Shown here piece after piece: positions 38,022-46,528 of a DNA stretch of 64,000 nt (position 1 is its first letter; every line of letters starts with the position of its first letter). The position numbers and the translations under genes were made by a program. Source of the DNA: Andreprevotia sp. IGB-42 (GTDB lineage Bacteria > Pseudomonadota > Gammaproteobacteria > Burkholderiales > Chitinibacteraceae). The stretch spans positions 1 to 64,000 of the forward strand of contig NZ_WXTX01000006.1 in the NCBI RefSeq assembly GCF_009848685.1, in the 5' to 3' direction. Under the pieces are notes generated by a model. It did no database searches. It was not told where the DNA came from and saw nothing but the letters and a program-made list of their open reading frames with translations.

Positions 38022-38654
38022 TCAACAACTGCCTATGTCCGTCCAGGCTTGCTGCCACGCAGAACCAGTCCCAGGTGTGTAGTATTGGCTCTCGTTCATC
38101 TTGCACCACACACCCACTTTGCACACATATTGCCTGCCCCCATTTTTTACAGTATCGCCATCGGAATAAGCGCTGCCTTTTACGTACTGTGGGGCGGTAC
38201 ATACAGGTACAGGTGTAGGGCTAGGGGCACTTGTGGGCACCGCAGTAGGTGTGGCGGCACCGGCTAACTGGGCATTGACTATTTTTGTGGTCAACGCCAA
38301 CTGTTGAAGCTGATTTGTAGAATCGGTCCAGCACACATACATGGATAAAAGTCTGGTGTTATCTGCTCCCGTAACAGGACTAACCGTCCACTCTCTATGC
38401 GGGCCTGTGCTAGTGCAATTGCCGGAGTCAGCACCAGTGGTCAAGGTGCTGATGTCCTGTGCACGAGCATTGTCAATAAATTGCTGAGCGCTTGCCATCG
38501 CTTTGGCACGATCGGAACTATATCTCACATTTCTGTAGAGGTTTCCATTGAATCCGGCCAATGCAAGAAGCCCGACAGATAGAATAACAACCGCAATCAG
38601 CACCTCAAGAAGTGAAAATCCTTCTTGTTTCTGTTGGACAAATGGCTGCATCAA
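38022..38654 (-). CDS. pilV: Type IV minor pilin PilV with C-terminal chitin-binding (CBM5/12-like) module
   Basis: A 210-residue prepilin. The type III signal QKQEG/FSLLEV is cut after G12; F13 and the +5 Glu start the hydrophobic pilin helix. Residues ~35-130 are the PilV-like body with a Cys pair. Residues 131-151 form a Pro/Thr/Ser/Ala linker (PTAVPTSAPSPTPVP). Residues 152-210 match the chitin-binding type 3 (CBM5/12) pattern: YSDGDTVKNGGRQYVCK, then WC, then YYTPGTGSAWQQAW, with exposed aromatic residues and four cysteines. Ordinary PilV has no such module. Minor pilins sit at or near the pilus tip, so this would place a chitin binder there. The start overlaps pilX (ATGA). Chitin binding is inferred. 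Confidence 0.82.
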   Translation of the reverse strand: MMQPFVQQKQEGFSLLEVLIAVVILSVGLLALAGFNGNLYRNVRYSSDRAKAMASAQQFIDNARAQDISTLTTGADSGNCTSTGPHREWTVSPVTGADNTRLLSMYVCWTDSTNQLQQLALTTKIVNAQLAGAATPTAVPTSAPSPTPVPVCTAPQYVKGSAYSDGDTVKNGGRQYVCKVGVWCKMNESQYYTPGTGSAWQQAWTDIGSC

Positions 38655-39904
38655 AAATCTCTCCAGGTTCCAACGGTTAGGTTGGAGCTAACACCCGCGC
38701 CAGTAGGAACGCGTGAATATTGAACGCTTGAGTAAACCCCCAGCGAAACATTGGCTCCAACATTGCCGCCAAACGCAATGGTACCTTGCACATTGAAACT
38801 GCCGCCAAAGCTACTGGTCGCATTTCCTACAATGTAGGAAAAACCATACATCATAAACGTATTATTCGCTAAGTTCAGATCCCCTCCTATCACCAAAGTG
38901 ACACCATTTGGGAATCCGAAGCCAAAGTTTGCCGTGGCTGCAGTGATGTTTACATTGCCTGTTACATATATCTGACTCAGACCGGCGGCAGTGCAGGCAG
39001 CCAATTCGACCTGAGTTGCATTGCCATTGATAAAGCAAGCCGTTTTCGTGCTTGCCTTACTTCCGGCTTCCATTTGATTCATGATATTTGTTTGTGTGGT
39101 GCCAAAGTATTTCTGAAAATGAGCTGCCTTGCCTATCGTGCCTGTTTCAAGATAGGGTGGGTCGTAATTGTCGCTTGCACCGGGCGAACATCCGCTGCTT
39201 ACACAACCAATTACATGCCCCAATGTACCGGATGCCGATCCGACAGATATCCCACATGTATAGCCAGGAACACCAACTGTTTGTGCTGTAATACTTGTAT
39301 TGTTTACAGCAGTCAAACTACCATTAATATCGAGTGGGCAAATGGCTCCCTGACCAATAGTGAAATTGGAAATTACAAAAGCTTGCGCATAATTGCAATT
39401 GTCAGCACATCCTTTGGATACGATTGCAAAGGTATTTGGAGAACTGGTTGTTGCAAGATACACATTGTAACTTTGCGCTATGCCCGGTACAGGTGTTGCC
39501 GCAGCATTGACCGGTGCAGCTAGATTTTCATCGATTGCTGATTTCCAGGGTTGAGAGAAATCATTCGCATAAATATTATCTGTTGAATTCAAATACCCCT
39601 TGTTGTTCAGGGTGTTTTGATAGCTGCTTTTTAGCGTCCATGTGGTGCCACTCACAGTAAAAAATGTCTGCCAGTTGGTCGCTGTATTGATTTGTCCCAT
39701 GAACTGGGAAAGCCCGGATTGTGCTGCTTCCATCGCCAAGGCCTGCTTGTATTCATTGGCAGTGGATCGTTGTTCTGTAATAACGGATCTATTGGTATAC
39801 AGCGTCATCAGGCCAAGTATGACAAGCATGATCACCGCTATGAATATAGTGACTGCGCCTTGCTGTTGTGCTGGTGTGGCACTGAAATTTTTAGCCATAC
39901 TCAT
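38651..39904 (-). CDS. pilX: PilX-like minor pilus assembly protein with long beta-rich C-terminal domain
   Basis: A 417-residue protein. A PilX-type N-terminus (QQQGAVTIFIAVIMLVILG) inserts in the membrane. The remaining ~370 residues are rich in Asn, Thr, Gly and Ser, with repetitive beta-strand patterns near the end (VTLVIGGDLNLANNTF, FNVQGTIAFGGNVG) that suggest a beta-helix-like fold. It is roughly twice the length of Pseudomonas PilX. Ten or so cysteines suggest disulphides. The gene is AT-richer than its surroundings. It overlaps pilW upstream and pilV downstream by 4 bp each. Confidence 0.78.
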   Translation of the reverse strand: MSMAKNFSATPAQQQGAVTIFIAVIMLVILGLMTLYTNRSVITEQRSTANEYKQALAMEAAQSGLSQFMGQINTATNWQTFFTVSGTTWTLKSSYQNTLNNKGYLNSTDNIYANDFSQPWKSAIDENLAAPVNAAATPVPGIAQSYNVYLATTSSPNTFAIVSKGCADNCNYAQAFVISNFTIGQGAICPLDINGSLTAVNNTSITAQTVGVPGYTCGISVGSASGTLGHVIGCVSSGCSPGASDNYDPPYLETGTIGKAAHFQKYFGTTQTNIMNQMEAGSKASTKTACFINGNATQVELAACTAAGLSQIYVTGNVNITAATANFGFGFPNGVTLVIGGDLNLANNTFMMYGFSYIVGNATSSFGGSFNVQGTIAFGGNVGANVSLGVYSSVQYSRVPTGAGVSSNLTVGTWRDF

Positions 39905-40533
39905 GTCCCGGTGGTGGCAGCGCTTACGATTGGCGCGTTTTGCAACACAATACGTAAGTTCAAGGGGAGCGAAACAGTGGGGTCATTTTTGAGTTGCCCC
40001 GTTATGCTGATTGATAGACTGGGTCTGTTCCCCGTTGTTTCTACAACTGAAAAATTGGTCACTTGCACATTCGTTGCCGATGTAACTTCAGTCCAATTGG
40101 CACTAACCTGACATGTATTGTCTGCCCCGGCTGTTTTCATATACAGCTTTCCATCGGCGTTCAAGATAAATCCGCTGTTTCGCAAATTGCCTTGTTCATT
40201 GACGTAGCGATAAATTACGCAGTTATTATTGGTTGCTGAGGCAGTTGCTTTGCCTATCCATAGCGTACTCACCACCGCTTGATTGGAGTTTCCAGGGGGC
40301 GCATATCCCGCCCGGCGCAAATCGCGCTGGATCAATACCGCGGTGCTTCTGATATCCTGTTGCAACTTGCTTTGCGCGAGCATGGATTTGCTGGTTGTCA
40401 GTGTGCTTAGAAAATACGAAAAAGCTGCTCCGATAATAAGCAAGCCCAAGGCCAGGGCGATCATTATTTCTATCAGAGAAACGCCTGCTTGGCGAATTGG
40501 ACCTGATCGGGGTCGTGATATTTTAGCAAGCAT
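39901..40533 (-). CDS. pilW: Type IV minor pilin PilW
   Basis: A 210-residue prepilin from the ATG at 40533; a longer in-frame ORF reaches into fimT. The leader is IRQAG/VSLIEIMIALALGLLI, with cleavage after Gly and +5 Glu. The body has the PilW features IQRDLRRAGY and a C-terminal beta region (NFSVVETTGNRPSLSISI). It helps form the priming complex that starts pilus assembly. It overlaps fimT by 11 bp and pilX by 4 bp. Composition is AT-rich, like the rest of the operon. Confidence 0.85.
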   Translation of the reverse strand: MLAKISRPRSGPIRQAGVSLIEIMIALALGLLIIGAAFSYFLSTLTTSKSMLAQSKLQQDIRSTAVLIQRDLRRAGYAPPGNSNQAVVSTLWIGKATASATNNNCVIYRYVNEQGNLRNSGFILNADGKLYMKTAGADNTCQVSANWTEVTSATNVQVTNFSVVETTGNRPSLSISITGQLKNDPTVSLPLNLRIVLQNAPIVSAATTGT

Positions 40534-41068
40534 CCGGATAGCCTCGCATTTTTGTGCTGCCGGCAGGTGAGCTAATGCATACATTGCCAATGATATTCAT
40601 TTTCAAAATGGCTTTATTGTTTGCATTACTAATGCTCAGATTCTGCGCTGACGTCAGCGTGCCCGACGTATTAAGCGGCAACCCGCGTGAGGCATCAAAC
40701 ATGATGGCGTTGAATTGACCGGTGTCTGCCAATAAAGTGATTCCTGGCCAATCGCCGACCCGTTTTAAATCGCAATAATTACTTGCACTTGTATCTGTTA
40801 CGGTGCAATTACAACTGGTTGCCTTGTTCGAGAATCCATAGCAACTGCTACGTACATCGAGTCTGACTGTTTGGTTTAGGCGGATAGCCTCGTTGCGTGC
40901 CAGAATCAAGTCTTGAGCGAGGTTTTCTGCAACGCCTTTTGTACGAGTGGCGGAAACAAAGCTCAACAGGTTTGGCGCTGCAATTGCGATCGCAATCGAA
41001 ATTATTGCAACCGTAATCATGAGTTCCACAAGCGTGAAACCCGCAAGATTATTCTTGTATTCCATCAT
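40523..41068 (-). CDS. fimT: Type IV minor pilin FimT/FimU (GspH-like)
   Basis: About 181 residues from the ATG at 41068, which overlaps the upstream pilin stop as ATGA; ATGs at 41080 and 41065 are also possible. The leader [16 protein letters not shown] is a canonical prepilin peptidase site. The GspH/FimT pattern [20 protein letters not shown] follows the helix. The C-terminal half contains several cysteines (SCNC, GYPDAC) likely to be in disulphides. FimT-type pilins initiate the pilus and in some species bind DNA for uptake. Second gene of the five-gene minor-pilin operon. Confidence 0.85.
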   Translation of the reverse strand: MMEYKNNLAGFTLVELMITVAIISIAIAIAAPNLLSFVSATRTKGVAENLAQDLILARNEAIRLNQTVRLDVRSSCYGFSNKATSCNCTVTDTSASNYCDLKRVGDWPGITLLADTGQFNAIMFDASRGLPLNTSGTLTSAQNLSISNANNKAILKMNIIGNVCISSPAGSTKMRGYPDAC

Positions 41069-41526
41069 TTGCTCACGCATGTTTTGTTCGTGCCAGACGC
41101 ATCGTCATAGATATTGCTATTTGCGTTGCTGACAACCAGACGTAATGTCCGGCATGCACTAACATCTTTGTCTTGGGAGTCAAGCGCTACCGCGGTTGCC
41201 ACGTATGCAGTCGCTGTCTGCCCAGACAGCGTCACACAATAATAGCCATTGGAAGATTTTACCCCCGCATTGCTGTTGCAATTTCCGGTGAGACCCAAGT
41301 CGGCAACCGTAGCGGTATAGCTGGTTGCATTGGCACGAAGTTTTTCTTGCGCTTGCTGGATCTGGTTCAGCAAGACAAACGCGTCACTCCGCCTGCTTTT
41401 CTTCACATAGCTCTGGTAGGCCGGAATAGCGATGGCTGCCAGAATTCCCACGATTGCCACCGTGATCAGCAGCTCAATCAACGTAAACCCGGCCACTTTC
41501 TTGTTATTCAGTGAATGCTTATACAT
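41065..41526 (-). CDS. pilE: Type IV pilin, PilE-like
   Basis: A 153-residue prepilin, the first gene of the operon, with a GAGAGG ribosome binding site. The leader [17 protein letters not shown] is cut after Gly. The helix continues as [24 protein letters not shown], typical of Neisseria/Pseudomonas PilE proteins. The C-terminal region is short with a cysteine pair (ACRTLRL to NKTC) closing the D-region. It is more likely a minor PilE-type pilin than the main pilin, because it sits with fimT-pilW-pilX-pilV. No pilY1 gene is present in the cluster, which in many species accompanies these genes. Confidence 0.85.
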   Translation of the reverse strand: MYKHSLNNKKVAGFTLIELLITVAIVGILAAIAIPAYQSYVKKSRRSDAFVLLNQIQQAQEKLRANATSYTATVADLGLTGNCNSNAGVKSSNGYYCVTLSGQTATAYVATAVALDSQDKDVSACRTLRLVVSNANSNIYDDASGTNKTCVSK

Positions 41527-41649
41527 GCTGTAACCTCTCTGGACGGGCTGATGGTAGGGGGCTTGGCGGGGTTGGGCAATACCAGTTAGCCGGGTTTCGA
41601 GGAACGGTAGAAACCGCCGGACAGCCGGTAAGCCGGTGTTGCATACCGG

Positions 41650-42624
41650 CTAGTCTGCAATTTTTCCATGCGCGGCGCGCGTTACGCGGTCCTGGATCGC
41701 CAGCCACTCCGCAGCCTGCGGTGCGGCTTCCAGCAACAATTCATCAAAACCCAGGCGGTCAAACCGACGCAAGGTAGCGTACAGCTGTCGGGCGTAGTCA
41801 ACCGGGTCATCAGGCAGTTGTTGGCGTGGCAGATCCGGGTAATGATCGGGCCAGATGCCGTGAAACAGTAATACCACTTTCTTACCGTTCTGCTGTTTTT
41901 CCAGCATGGCTGTCAGCAAATCCGGCAGTTTTCCGGTAATCAGCGGCGTACGTGGGGAGTAATGGCTATCCAGTAAACCGGATGCCCTTACACCCGCAGT
42001 GCTGGCCTTGCTGTGATGCTCCAGCTTGATACCCAACAGCGCTTCGATCTCTTCGCGCGCTATGCCGCCCGGCCGCAGCAGCTTGGGGGTGCCATCGATC
42101 AGGCTGACGATGGTGGATTCGACACCCACATCGCATGGCCCGCCGTCCAGCACCAGCGCCAGGCCGTCACCGAATTCGTCGATCACATGTTGCGCCGTAG
42201 TGGGGCTGACATGGCCAAAGCGGTTGGCTGATGGTGCGGCCAGGCCGCCGCCAAAACGTTGCAGCAGTTCTTGGGTGAGCGGATGTGCCGGCGCGCGCAA
42301 GCCCACGGTATTCTGCCCGCCGGTTACGGCATCCGGTACGTGTGGCAGGCGTTTCAGGATCAGCGTGAGCGGGCCAGGCCAGAACGCTTCGGCCAATTGC
42401 CACGCGGCAGCGGGGATATCCATGGCCCATGCGCTGAGCTGGGCGCTGCCGGCAATGTGCACGATCACCGGGTGGTCAGCGGGCCGGCCTTTCAGGGCGA
42501 AAATTTTCGCCACTGCCGCAGGGTTGCTGGCATCTGCGGCCAGGCCGTAAACGGTTTCGGTGGGGATGCCGACAAGCTCGCCGGCGGTGAGCAGGGCGAG
42601 TGCTTGGTCTAGGGGCGCGGGCAT
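41650..42624 (-). CDS. tsaC: L-threonylcarbamoyladenylate synthase (Sua5/TsaC)
   Basis: A 324-residue enzyme making threonylcarbamoyl-AMP from threonine, bicarbonate and ATP, the first step of t6A tRNA modification. The YrdC domain spans about 1-205 with GIPTETVYGLAADA, KGRPADHPVIVHI, LRAPAHPLTQEL and SANRFGHVSPT. A linker with the TAGVRASGLLDSHYSPRTPL motif leads to the C-terminal Sua5 domain, so this is the long Sua5 form and not the short TsaC. It supplies the pathway completed by TsaB (13982-14668) and partners. It stands alone between the pilin operon and the Crp-like gene. Confidence 0.93.
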   Translation of the reverse strand: MPAPLDQALALLTAGELVGIPTETVYGLAADASNPAAVAKIFALKGRPADHPVIVHIAGSAQLSAWAMDIPAAAWQLAEAFWPGPLTLILKRLPHVPDAVTGGQNTVGLRAPAHPLTQELLQRFGGGLAAPSANRFGHVSPTTAQHVIDEFGDGLALVLDGGPCDVGVESTIVSLIDGTPKLLRPGGIAREEIEALLGIKLEHHSKASTAGVRASGLLDSHYSPRTPLITGKLPDLLTAMLEKQQNGKKVVLLFHGIWPDHYPDLPRQQLPDDPVDYARQLYATLRRFDRLGFDELLLEAAPQAAEWLAIQDRVTRAAHGKIAD

Positions 42625-42746
42625 TGTAAAGAAATATTGCTGGTAAAACAGGAGTATAGCGCGCGGGCGGCCAGTGCTGGAATGACTAACTTACGAAATG
42701 GGCGGTATAGCCGCCATTGCGTCGTGATCTTGAGGTGATCCAGGTG

Positions 42747-42784
42747 TGAAAATCCCGCCCAGGCTGACAGGCCGGGGCGGGAAT
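42747..42784 (-). terminator. Rho-independent terminator after the Crp-like gene
   Basis: On the minus strand TCCCGCCC and GGGCGGGA (42782-42753) pair around a 14-nt loop and are followed by TTTTC. It lies 22 bp past the stop of the Crp/Fnr-family gene. Confidence 0.75.
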
Positions 42785-42805
42785 GGTCGTGCCGCTTGCC
42801 TGAAA

Positions 42806-43474
42806 TCAGAAACGTTCAGGCAGCTTCTGCAGGATGATGATCTGCTTGTTTTCCAGCTTTACATAGCCGCCGAATACCAGTTCCTTCAGGATGCGGGCAA
42901 TCATCTCGCGCGAGGAACCCACGCGGTCGGCAATGGCTTGCTGGGTGAGCGATTCGCTGATGATCCAGTGATCTTCATGCTCCACGCAGATGCTCTCGAA
43001 CAACGCACGCACGCGGCCGTATACATCCAGCAGCGCCAGGTTTTTCACTGTCAGCGACAATTGCCGCACCATGCGCGCCAGGTTGAGGATGACCTTGTCC
43101 TTGAGGGCAGGGTAGGCGTTCATCGCAGTGTGGAAATCAGCCTTGTTGAACATCAGGAAGGTAGAGTCTTCGTCCACCTGCACCGACCAGCCACGTGGCT
43201 CATCGTCGATCAGCGACAGTTCGCCGAATACATCACCCGGCTCGCCGATCAGGAAAACGAATTCCTTGCCCTGGTTGTCACTGGCGAAAGAGCGTGTGCG
43301 TCCTTCCAGCAACAGGTACATGGCTTCGCCCGGATCGCTTTCGCGAAACAGGAAAGAGCCCTTGGGCAACTGGCGGCGGATGGCCGCTTCAAGGATGACG
43401 TCCAAGTCTTCGGAAGAGAAGTCTTCGAATACCGGCAGGCCGGTAAGGAAGGTTTTGGTTGCTTGTGCTTCCAT
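42806..43474 (-). CDS. Crp/Fnr-family transcriptional regulator
   Basis: A 222-residue regulator. The cyclic-nucleotide-binding-like domain spans about 10-130 (GDVFGELSLIDDEPR, the phosphate-binding cassette position, with PRGWSVQV). A dimer helix precedes a winged HTH with TQQAIADRVGSSREMIARIL. The N-terminal Fe-S cysteines of Fnr are absent, so it does not sense oxygen the Fnr way. It may bind cAMP, c-di-GMP as Clp-type proteins do, or another ligand; sequence does not decide. AAAGGAC precedes the start. It lies 24 bp downstream of a lipoprotein gene in the same orientation. Confidence 0.85.
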   Translation of the reverse strand: MEAQATKTFLTGLPVFEDFSSEDLDVILEAAIRRQLPKGSFLFRESDPGEAMYLLLEGRTRSFASDNQGKEFVFLIGEPGDVFGELSLIDDEPRGWSVQVDEDSTFLMFNKADFHTAMNAYPALKDKVILNLARMVRQLSLTVKNLALLDVYGRVRALFESICVEHEDHWIISESLTQQAIADRVGSSREMIARILKELVFGGYVKLENKQIIILQKLPERF

Positions 43475-43498
43475 GCAGCATGTGTCCTTTAGATGTTG

Positions 43499-43906
43499 TT
43501 ATTCCGTGCCGTGCGCGGGCTTGTCTGTTTTTTCCGGCGCCGTGGATGCATCGTCCGTGCCTTCGTCGGCGTTGTCCGCCGCCGAGGCAATATTGGCAGC
43601 CGGTTGTTTGTTATTGCTTGCATCTGCAGGCTGATCTGCGGGTGGCGGCACCACATCGATCTTTTTCTGCAGCATGTATTCGTTCATTTCCTTCCAGCCA
43701 GCAAAAATATCCGCCTTGGCTATGCGCGGGTTGCGCCGATAGCAATCTTCCAGCGCGCGGCCGCTATGGCGGCAGGCAGCGCCGATGGCTTTGCCATTGG
43801 CTTTCTGCTTGTTCATGATCTCCATGACCTGATCACAGCCACTGAGTACGAACACAGCCAATATGGGGGCAATACAGCGGAATAAAAGTGCTGGTGCTTT
43901 CTGCAT
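43499..43906 (-). CDS. Putative lipoprotein
   Basis: A 135-residue protein with a lipoprotein signal: APILAVFVLSGC, Cys-24 being the lipidation site, followed by Asp, which favours retention in the inner membrane. Residues ~35-85 are a well-formed helical segment (KAIGAACRHSGRALEDCYRR, IFAGWKEMNEYML) with two cysteines. Residues ~86-135 are a low-complexity acidic/Ala/Asp tail. I do not recognise a function. It is upstream of, and probably co-transcribed with, the Crp-like gene. Confidence 0.75.
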   Translation of the reverse strand: MQKAPALLFRCIAPILAVFVLSGCDQVMEIMNKQKANGKAIGAACRHSGRALEDCYRRNPRIAKADIFAGWKEMNEYMLQKKIDVVPPPADQPADASNNKQPAANIASAADNADEGTDDASTAPEKTDKPAHGTE

Positions 43907-43950
43907 GGCCTTGGCGTCAATGTAAATTGTCAGTGTTTGGATTGTAAGCG

Positions 43951-43990
43951 AAAAAACGGCCCGTCGCGTATTGCGTACGGGCCGTATTGT
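43951..43990 (-). terminator. Rho-independent terminator after the Tim44-domain gene
   Basis: On the minus strand ACGGCCCG and CGGGCCGT (43985-43956) form a stem, extended by the complementary GTACGC/GCGAC region, and T6 follows. It lies just past the stop at 44005. Confidence 0.82.
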
Positions 43991-44004
43991 TTCAAACAGT
44001 ATGA

Positions 44005-44916
44005 TCAGGATTGCTGGATGCCTGCCAGCAACCAGCGCGGGTCATCGGCACGTGGTTTGACGAAGTGCCACACTTCTTCAAACGGTACTGCCGGCGCATT
44101 CAGCGATTCGCTCACGCGGCCGCGGAAGCGTGCGCTGGCATACAGCTGGCCGTTATCGGTGCCTGTATCAGCCAGCTCCACATTCAGCTCGGGGAATTCG
44201 GCCAGATCCTGGTTGCCGCCGATATCCGCCTTCAGTTCTTCGAACAGTGCCGGGGTCAGGTACTTGCGCAGCTCCTCCAGTTGCTCCGGGCTGTTCATGG
44301 CCTGCATGTGCAGGAAGCTGGCACGGGCCTGGCGCAGGAAGGCGGCCGATTCGGTACCATCCGGCAGGCGGCCATTGCTCACTGCCACCGGGGCTGCAGC
44401 GCTGGTGGCGCCTTCGCCCATGCGGAACACCCGGTTGGCTTGCGGCGGCTGGTTGCTTTGCCAGTTGGCAGCGCCAGCAGGGACCGCATGTGCATAGCCA
44501 CCAGCCTGCGGCTGTTGTGCGTTGCGGCGGCGCATCCACATCACACCGCCAATGGTCAGCGCGCCCAGCAGCAGCATCCAGCCCCACGGGAAGCTCGATT
44601 CACCTTGTGCGGCGCCGGATGCGTTGGCCGATTTGCCCATCATGTATCCGGCAACACCGCCCACGGCAGCACCGGCAGCTGCGCCGGCCAATGCGGTACC
44701 CACGCCACTTTTTTGTGGCTGCTGGGCGGGTGCCTGCTGCGGTGCGGGCGCGGCTTGTTGTTGTGCCGGTGCTGCGTTGCGGGGCATTGAGCGCTGCGAG
44801 CCGGTGGAACGGCCGCCGCCCAGCCGTTTGGCTTCTGCCAGCGGGCTGAGGATCAGCGTGGTGGTAATCAGGACGGCAAGCAAGCGGTTGCCGGTGGCAG
44901 CCATGCGGACGGACAT
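44005..44916 (-). CDS. Membrane protein with C-terminal Tim44-like domain
   Basis: A 303-residue protein. A signal/anchor (LLAVLITTTLILSPLAEAK) leads to a Gln/Pro/Ala-rich stretch at about 45-70 (APAQQQAAPAPQQAPAQQ) and a glycine-rich segment (GTALAGAAAGAAVGGVAGYMMG) that may be a membrane hairpin. A membrane helix follows at about 110-128 (FPWGWMLLLGALTIGGVMWM). The C-terminal Tim44-like domain spans about 180-300 (FLRQARASFLHMQAMNSPEQL, PFEEVWHFVKP). The architecture matches a common proteobacterial family (pfam Tim44) of unresolved role. Terminator downstream; monocistronic. Confidence 0.85.
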   Translation of the reverse strand: MSVRMAATGNRLLAVLITTTLILSPLAEAKRLGGGRSTGSQRSMPRNAAPAQQQAAPAPQQAPAQQPQKSGVGTALAGAAAGAAVGGVAGYMMGKSANASGAAQGESSFPWGWMLLLGALTIGGVMWMRRRNAQQPQAGGYAHAVPAGAANWQSNQPPQANRVFRMGEGATSAAAPVAVSNGRLPDGTESAAFLRQARASFLHMQAMNSPEQLEELRKYLTPALFEELKADIGGNQDLAEFPELNVELADTGTDNGQLYASARFRGRVSESLNAPAVPFEEVWHFVKPRADDPRWLLAGIQQS

Positions 44917-45061
44917 TCGTGATCTTCCTTTGATGTAATGAGCCGGACATCAGTCCGGCCATGCAAGCCCGCTTCCCCCACGCGCAAAAGCGCAGCGGTG
45001 GATCGGGTACACGGTATTAGTGGTGGCAACCGTGCAGAAGTTCAACGCAACGGCATAAAAC

Positions 45062-45418
45062 TCAGCTGCGTACGCCGCGCTCGATGGTGACGCCAACGCG
45101 GCCCACCTCGTGCAGGATACCCAGCTTGGTGACGGAGACCTTGGCCCACGGCGCAGCGAAGTCATCGATGATGATGTGCGCGATATGCTCCGCCAGTGCT
45201 TCCAGCAGCAGGAAGTGCTGTTCGGCCATGCTGGCGCGCAGCGTATTGACCACGCGGTCGTAGTCGATGGTATCGGTGAGGTTGTCCGATACGCCGGCAC
45301 GGTTGGAGGGCAAGCCGATTTCCAGATCGAGCTCGACCACCTGTGGCGCAAGGCGCTCCCAGTCATACCAGCCGATCAGGGTTTTGGCGCGAACGCCGTG
45401 CAGATAGATGAGGTCCAT
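45062..45418 (-). CDS. folB: Dihydroneopterin aldolase
   Basis: A 118-residue enzyme of folate synthesis that splits 7,8-dihydroneopterin. It has the FolB pattern: MDLIYLHGVRAKTLIGWYDWE (with conserved E21 region), TDTIDYDRVVNTL, FLLLEALAEHIAHIIIDDF and the substrate-contacting KLGILHEVGRVGV. Length matches the family (117-122). It is divergent from plsY, an arrangement common in proteobacteria. An inverted repeat GCCGGAC/GTCCGGC at 44942-44959 lies downstream, without a T-run. Confidence 0.93.
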   Translation of the reverse strand: MDLIYLHGVRAKTLIGWYDWERLAPQVVELDLEIGLPSNRAGVSDNLTDTIDYDRVVNTLRASMAEQHFLLLEALAEHIAHIIIDDFAAPWAKVSVTKLGILHEVGRVGVTIERGVRS

Positions 45419-45499
45419 AGTGGGATGCGCCGGTGGATCGCTCCATGCGCGGGCGCTTTGCCTTAGAATGCTAGGCTGATCATTTTACGGGATACACCC

Positions 45500-46123
45500 A
45501 TGCTGTTTACAAGCGCTGGCGTAATGGTTTTCATCGGGGCATACCTGCTTGGGTCATTATCGTTCGCCGTAATCGTATCGCGCTGGATGGGCATGGAGGA
45601 TCCACGTGGCTATGGTTCGGGCAACCCGGGCGCCACCAACGTGCTGCGCACCGGCAACCGCAAGGCTGCGGCGCTGACGCTGGCTGGCGATGCCATCAAG
45701 GGCTGGCTGGCGGTGTTCCTGGCGCAATGCATTGCGCGGCAGCTCGGGTTGGGGCATGAGGTGATCGCCGGTGCCGCACTGGCTGTCACGCTGGGCCACA
45801 TGTGGCCGGTGTTTTTCGGTTTCAAGGGCGGCAAGGGCGTCGCCACCGCCGCAGGGATCCTGCTGGCGCTGGATTGGCGGCTGGGCCTTGGCTTGCTGGC
45901 CATCTGGCTGGTGCTGGCCAAGGGCTTCAAGATATCCTCGCTGGCCGCATTGCTGGCTGCGCTGGCCGCACCGATCCTGACCTGGTATCTGCTGCCGCAG
46001 CCGGTTTACTTGTATGTGGTGATTATCATTGCGGTCTTGCTGATTGCACGCCACCACCAGAATATCCGTGGGCTGTTTGCAGGGAAAGAAAGCAAGATTG
46101 GTGGCAAGGCAGAGTCGCAGTAA
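45500..46123 (+). CDS. plsY: Glycerol-3-phosphate acyltransferase PlsY
   Basis: A 207-residue inner membrane enzyme that transfers acyl from acyl-phosphate to glycerol-3-phosphate, the first step of phospholipid synthesis. The three conserved cytoplasmic motifs are present: GSGNPGATNVLR, GHMWPVFFGFKGGKGVAT and a C-terminal RHHQNIRGL. Five or so membrane helices fit the known topology. Divergent from folB with 81 bp between starts. Confidence 0.95.
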   Translation: MLFTSAGVMVFIGAYLLGSLSFAVIVSRWMGMEDPRGYGSGNPGATNVLRTGNRKAAALTLAGDAIKGWLAVFLAQCIARQLGLGHEVIAGAALAVTLGHMWPVFFGFKGGKGVATAAGILLALDWRLGLGLLAIWLVLAKGFKISSLAALLAALAAPILTWYLLPQPVYLYVVIIIAVLLIARHHQNIRGLFAGKESKIGGKAESQ

Positions 46124-46528
46124 AAAATGCGTAGTGTTGTTGCCGCAGGTAGCCGCTGCTGCGCTGATTCGGCTCACACATCGTGCTGTGCGCACCGGTT
46201 TTTCCGGCGCTCAGCCCCCTTGTAGCTGATTGATGCGGATGACAGCCGAAATGGGCAAATCAGCAGAAGTCCGATTTGAATCAGCTGCCCGAAGCGGGCC
46301 CAGTGCATTGTTCGCACAATGCCCGGGCCATTCGACGCCTGAACAGGACGCATTTTTGCAAATCCGGATTTCGGAACTTGGATCAGAGCGTCAGACCGTC
46401 GCCCGGATTGCCGGCATGTAATACAGCGGTTGATCCATTTGCGGGTTCCGGATTCAACCAGAAACCACTGCTACGTGGGTTTCGGTTCTCCTATCAAAGT
46501 GCCAGGCAAGGCCGTCTTGGTGACGTCC
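46124..46528. other. Intergenic stretch without a supported gene
   Basis: About 400 bp between plsY and the broken gene below. Short frames exist, but none has a ribosome binding site or recognisable protein character. GCATTGT/ACAATGC at 46306-46323 is a small perfect inverted repeat of unknown meaning. Confidence 0.5.

Noticed and set aside
46230-46421. A 63-codon plus-strand frame downstream of plsY
   Set aside because: No ribosome binding site, no family, and random-looking composition; the stretch is treated as non-coding.
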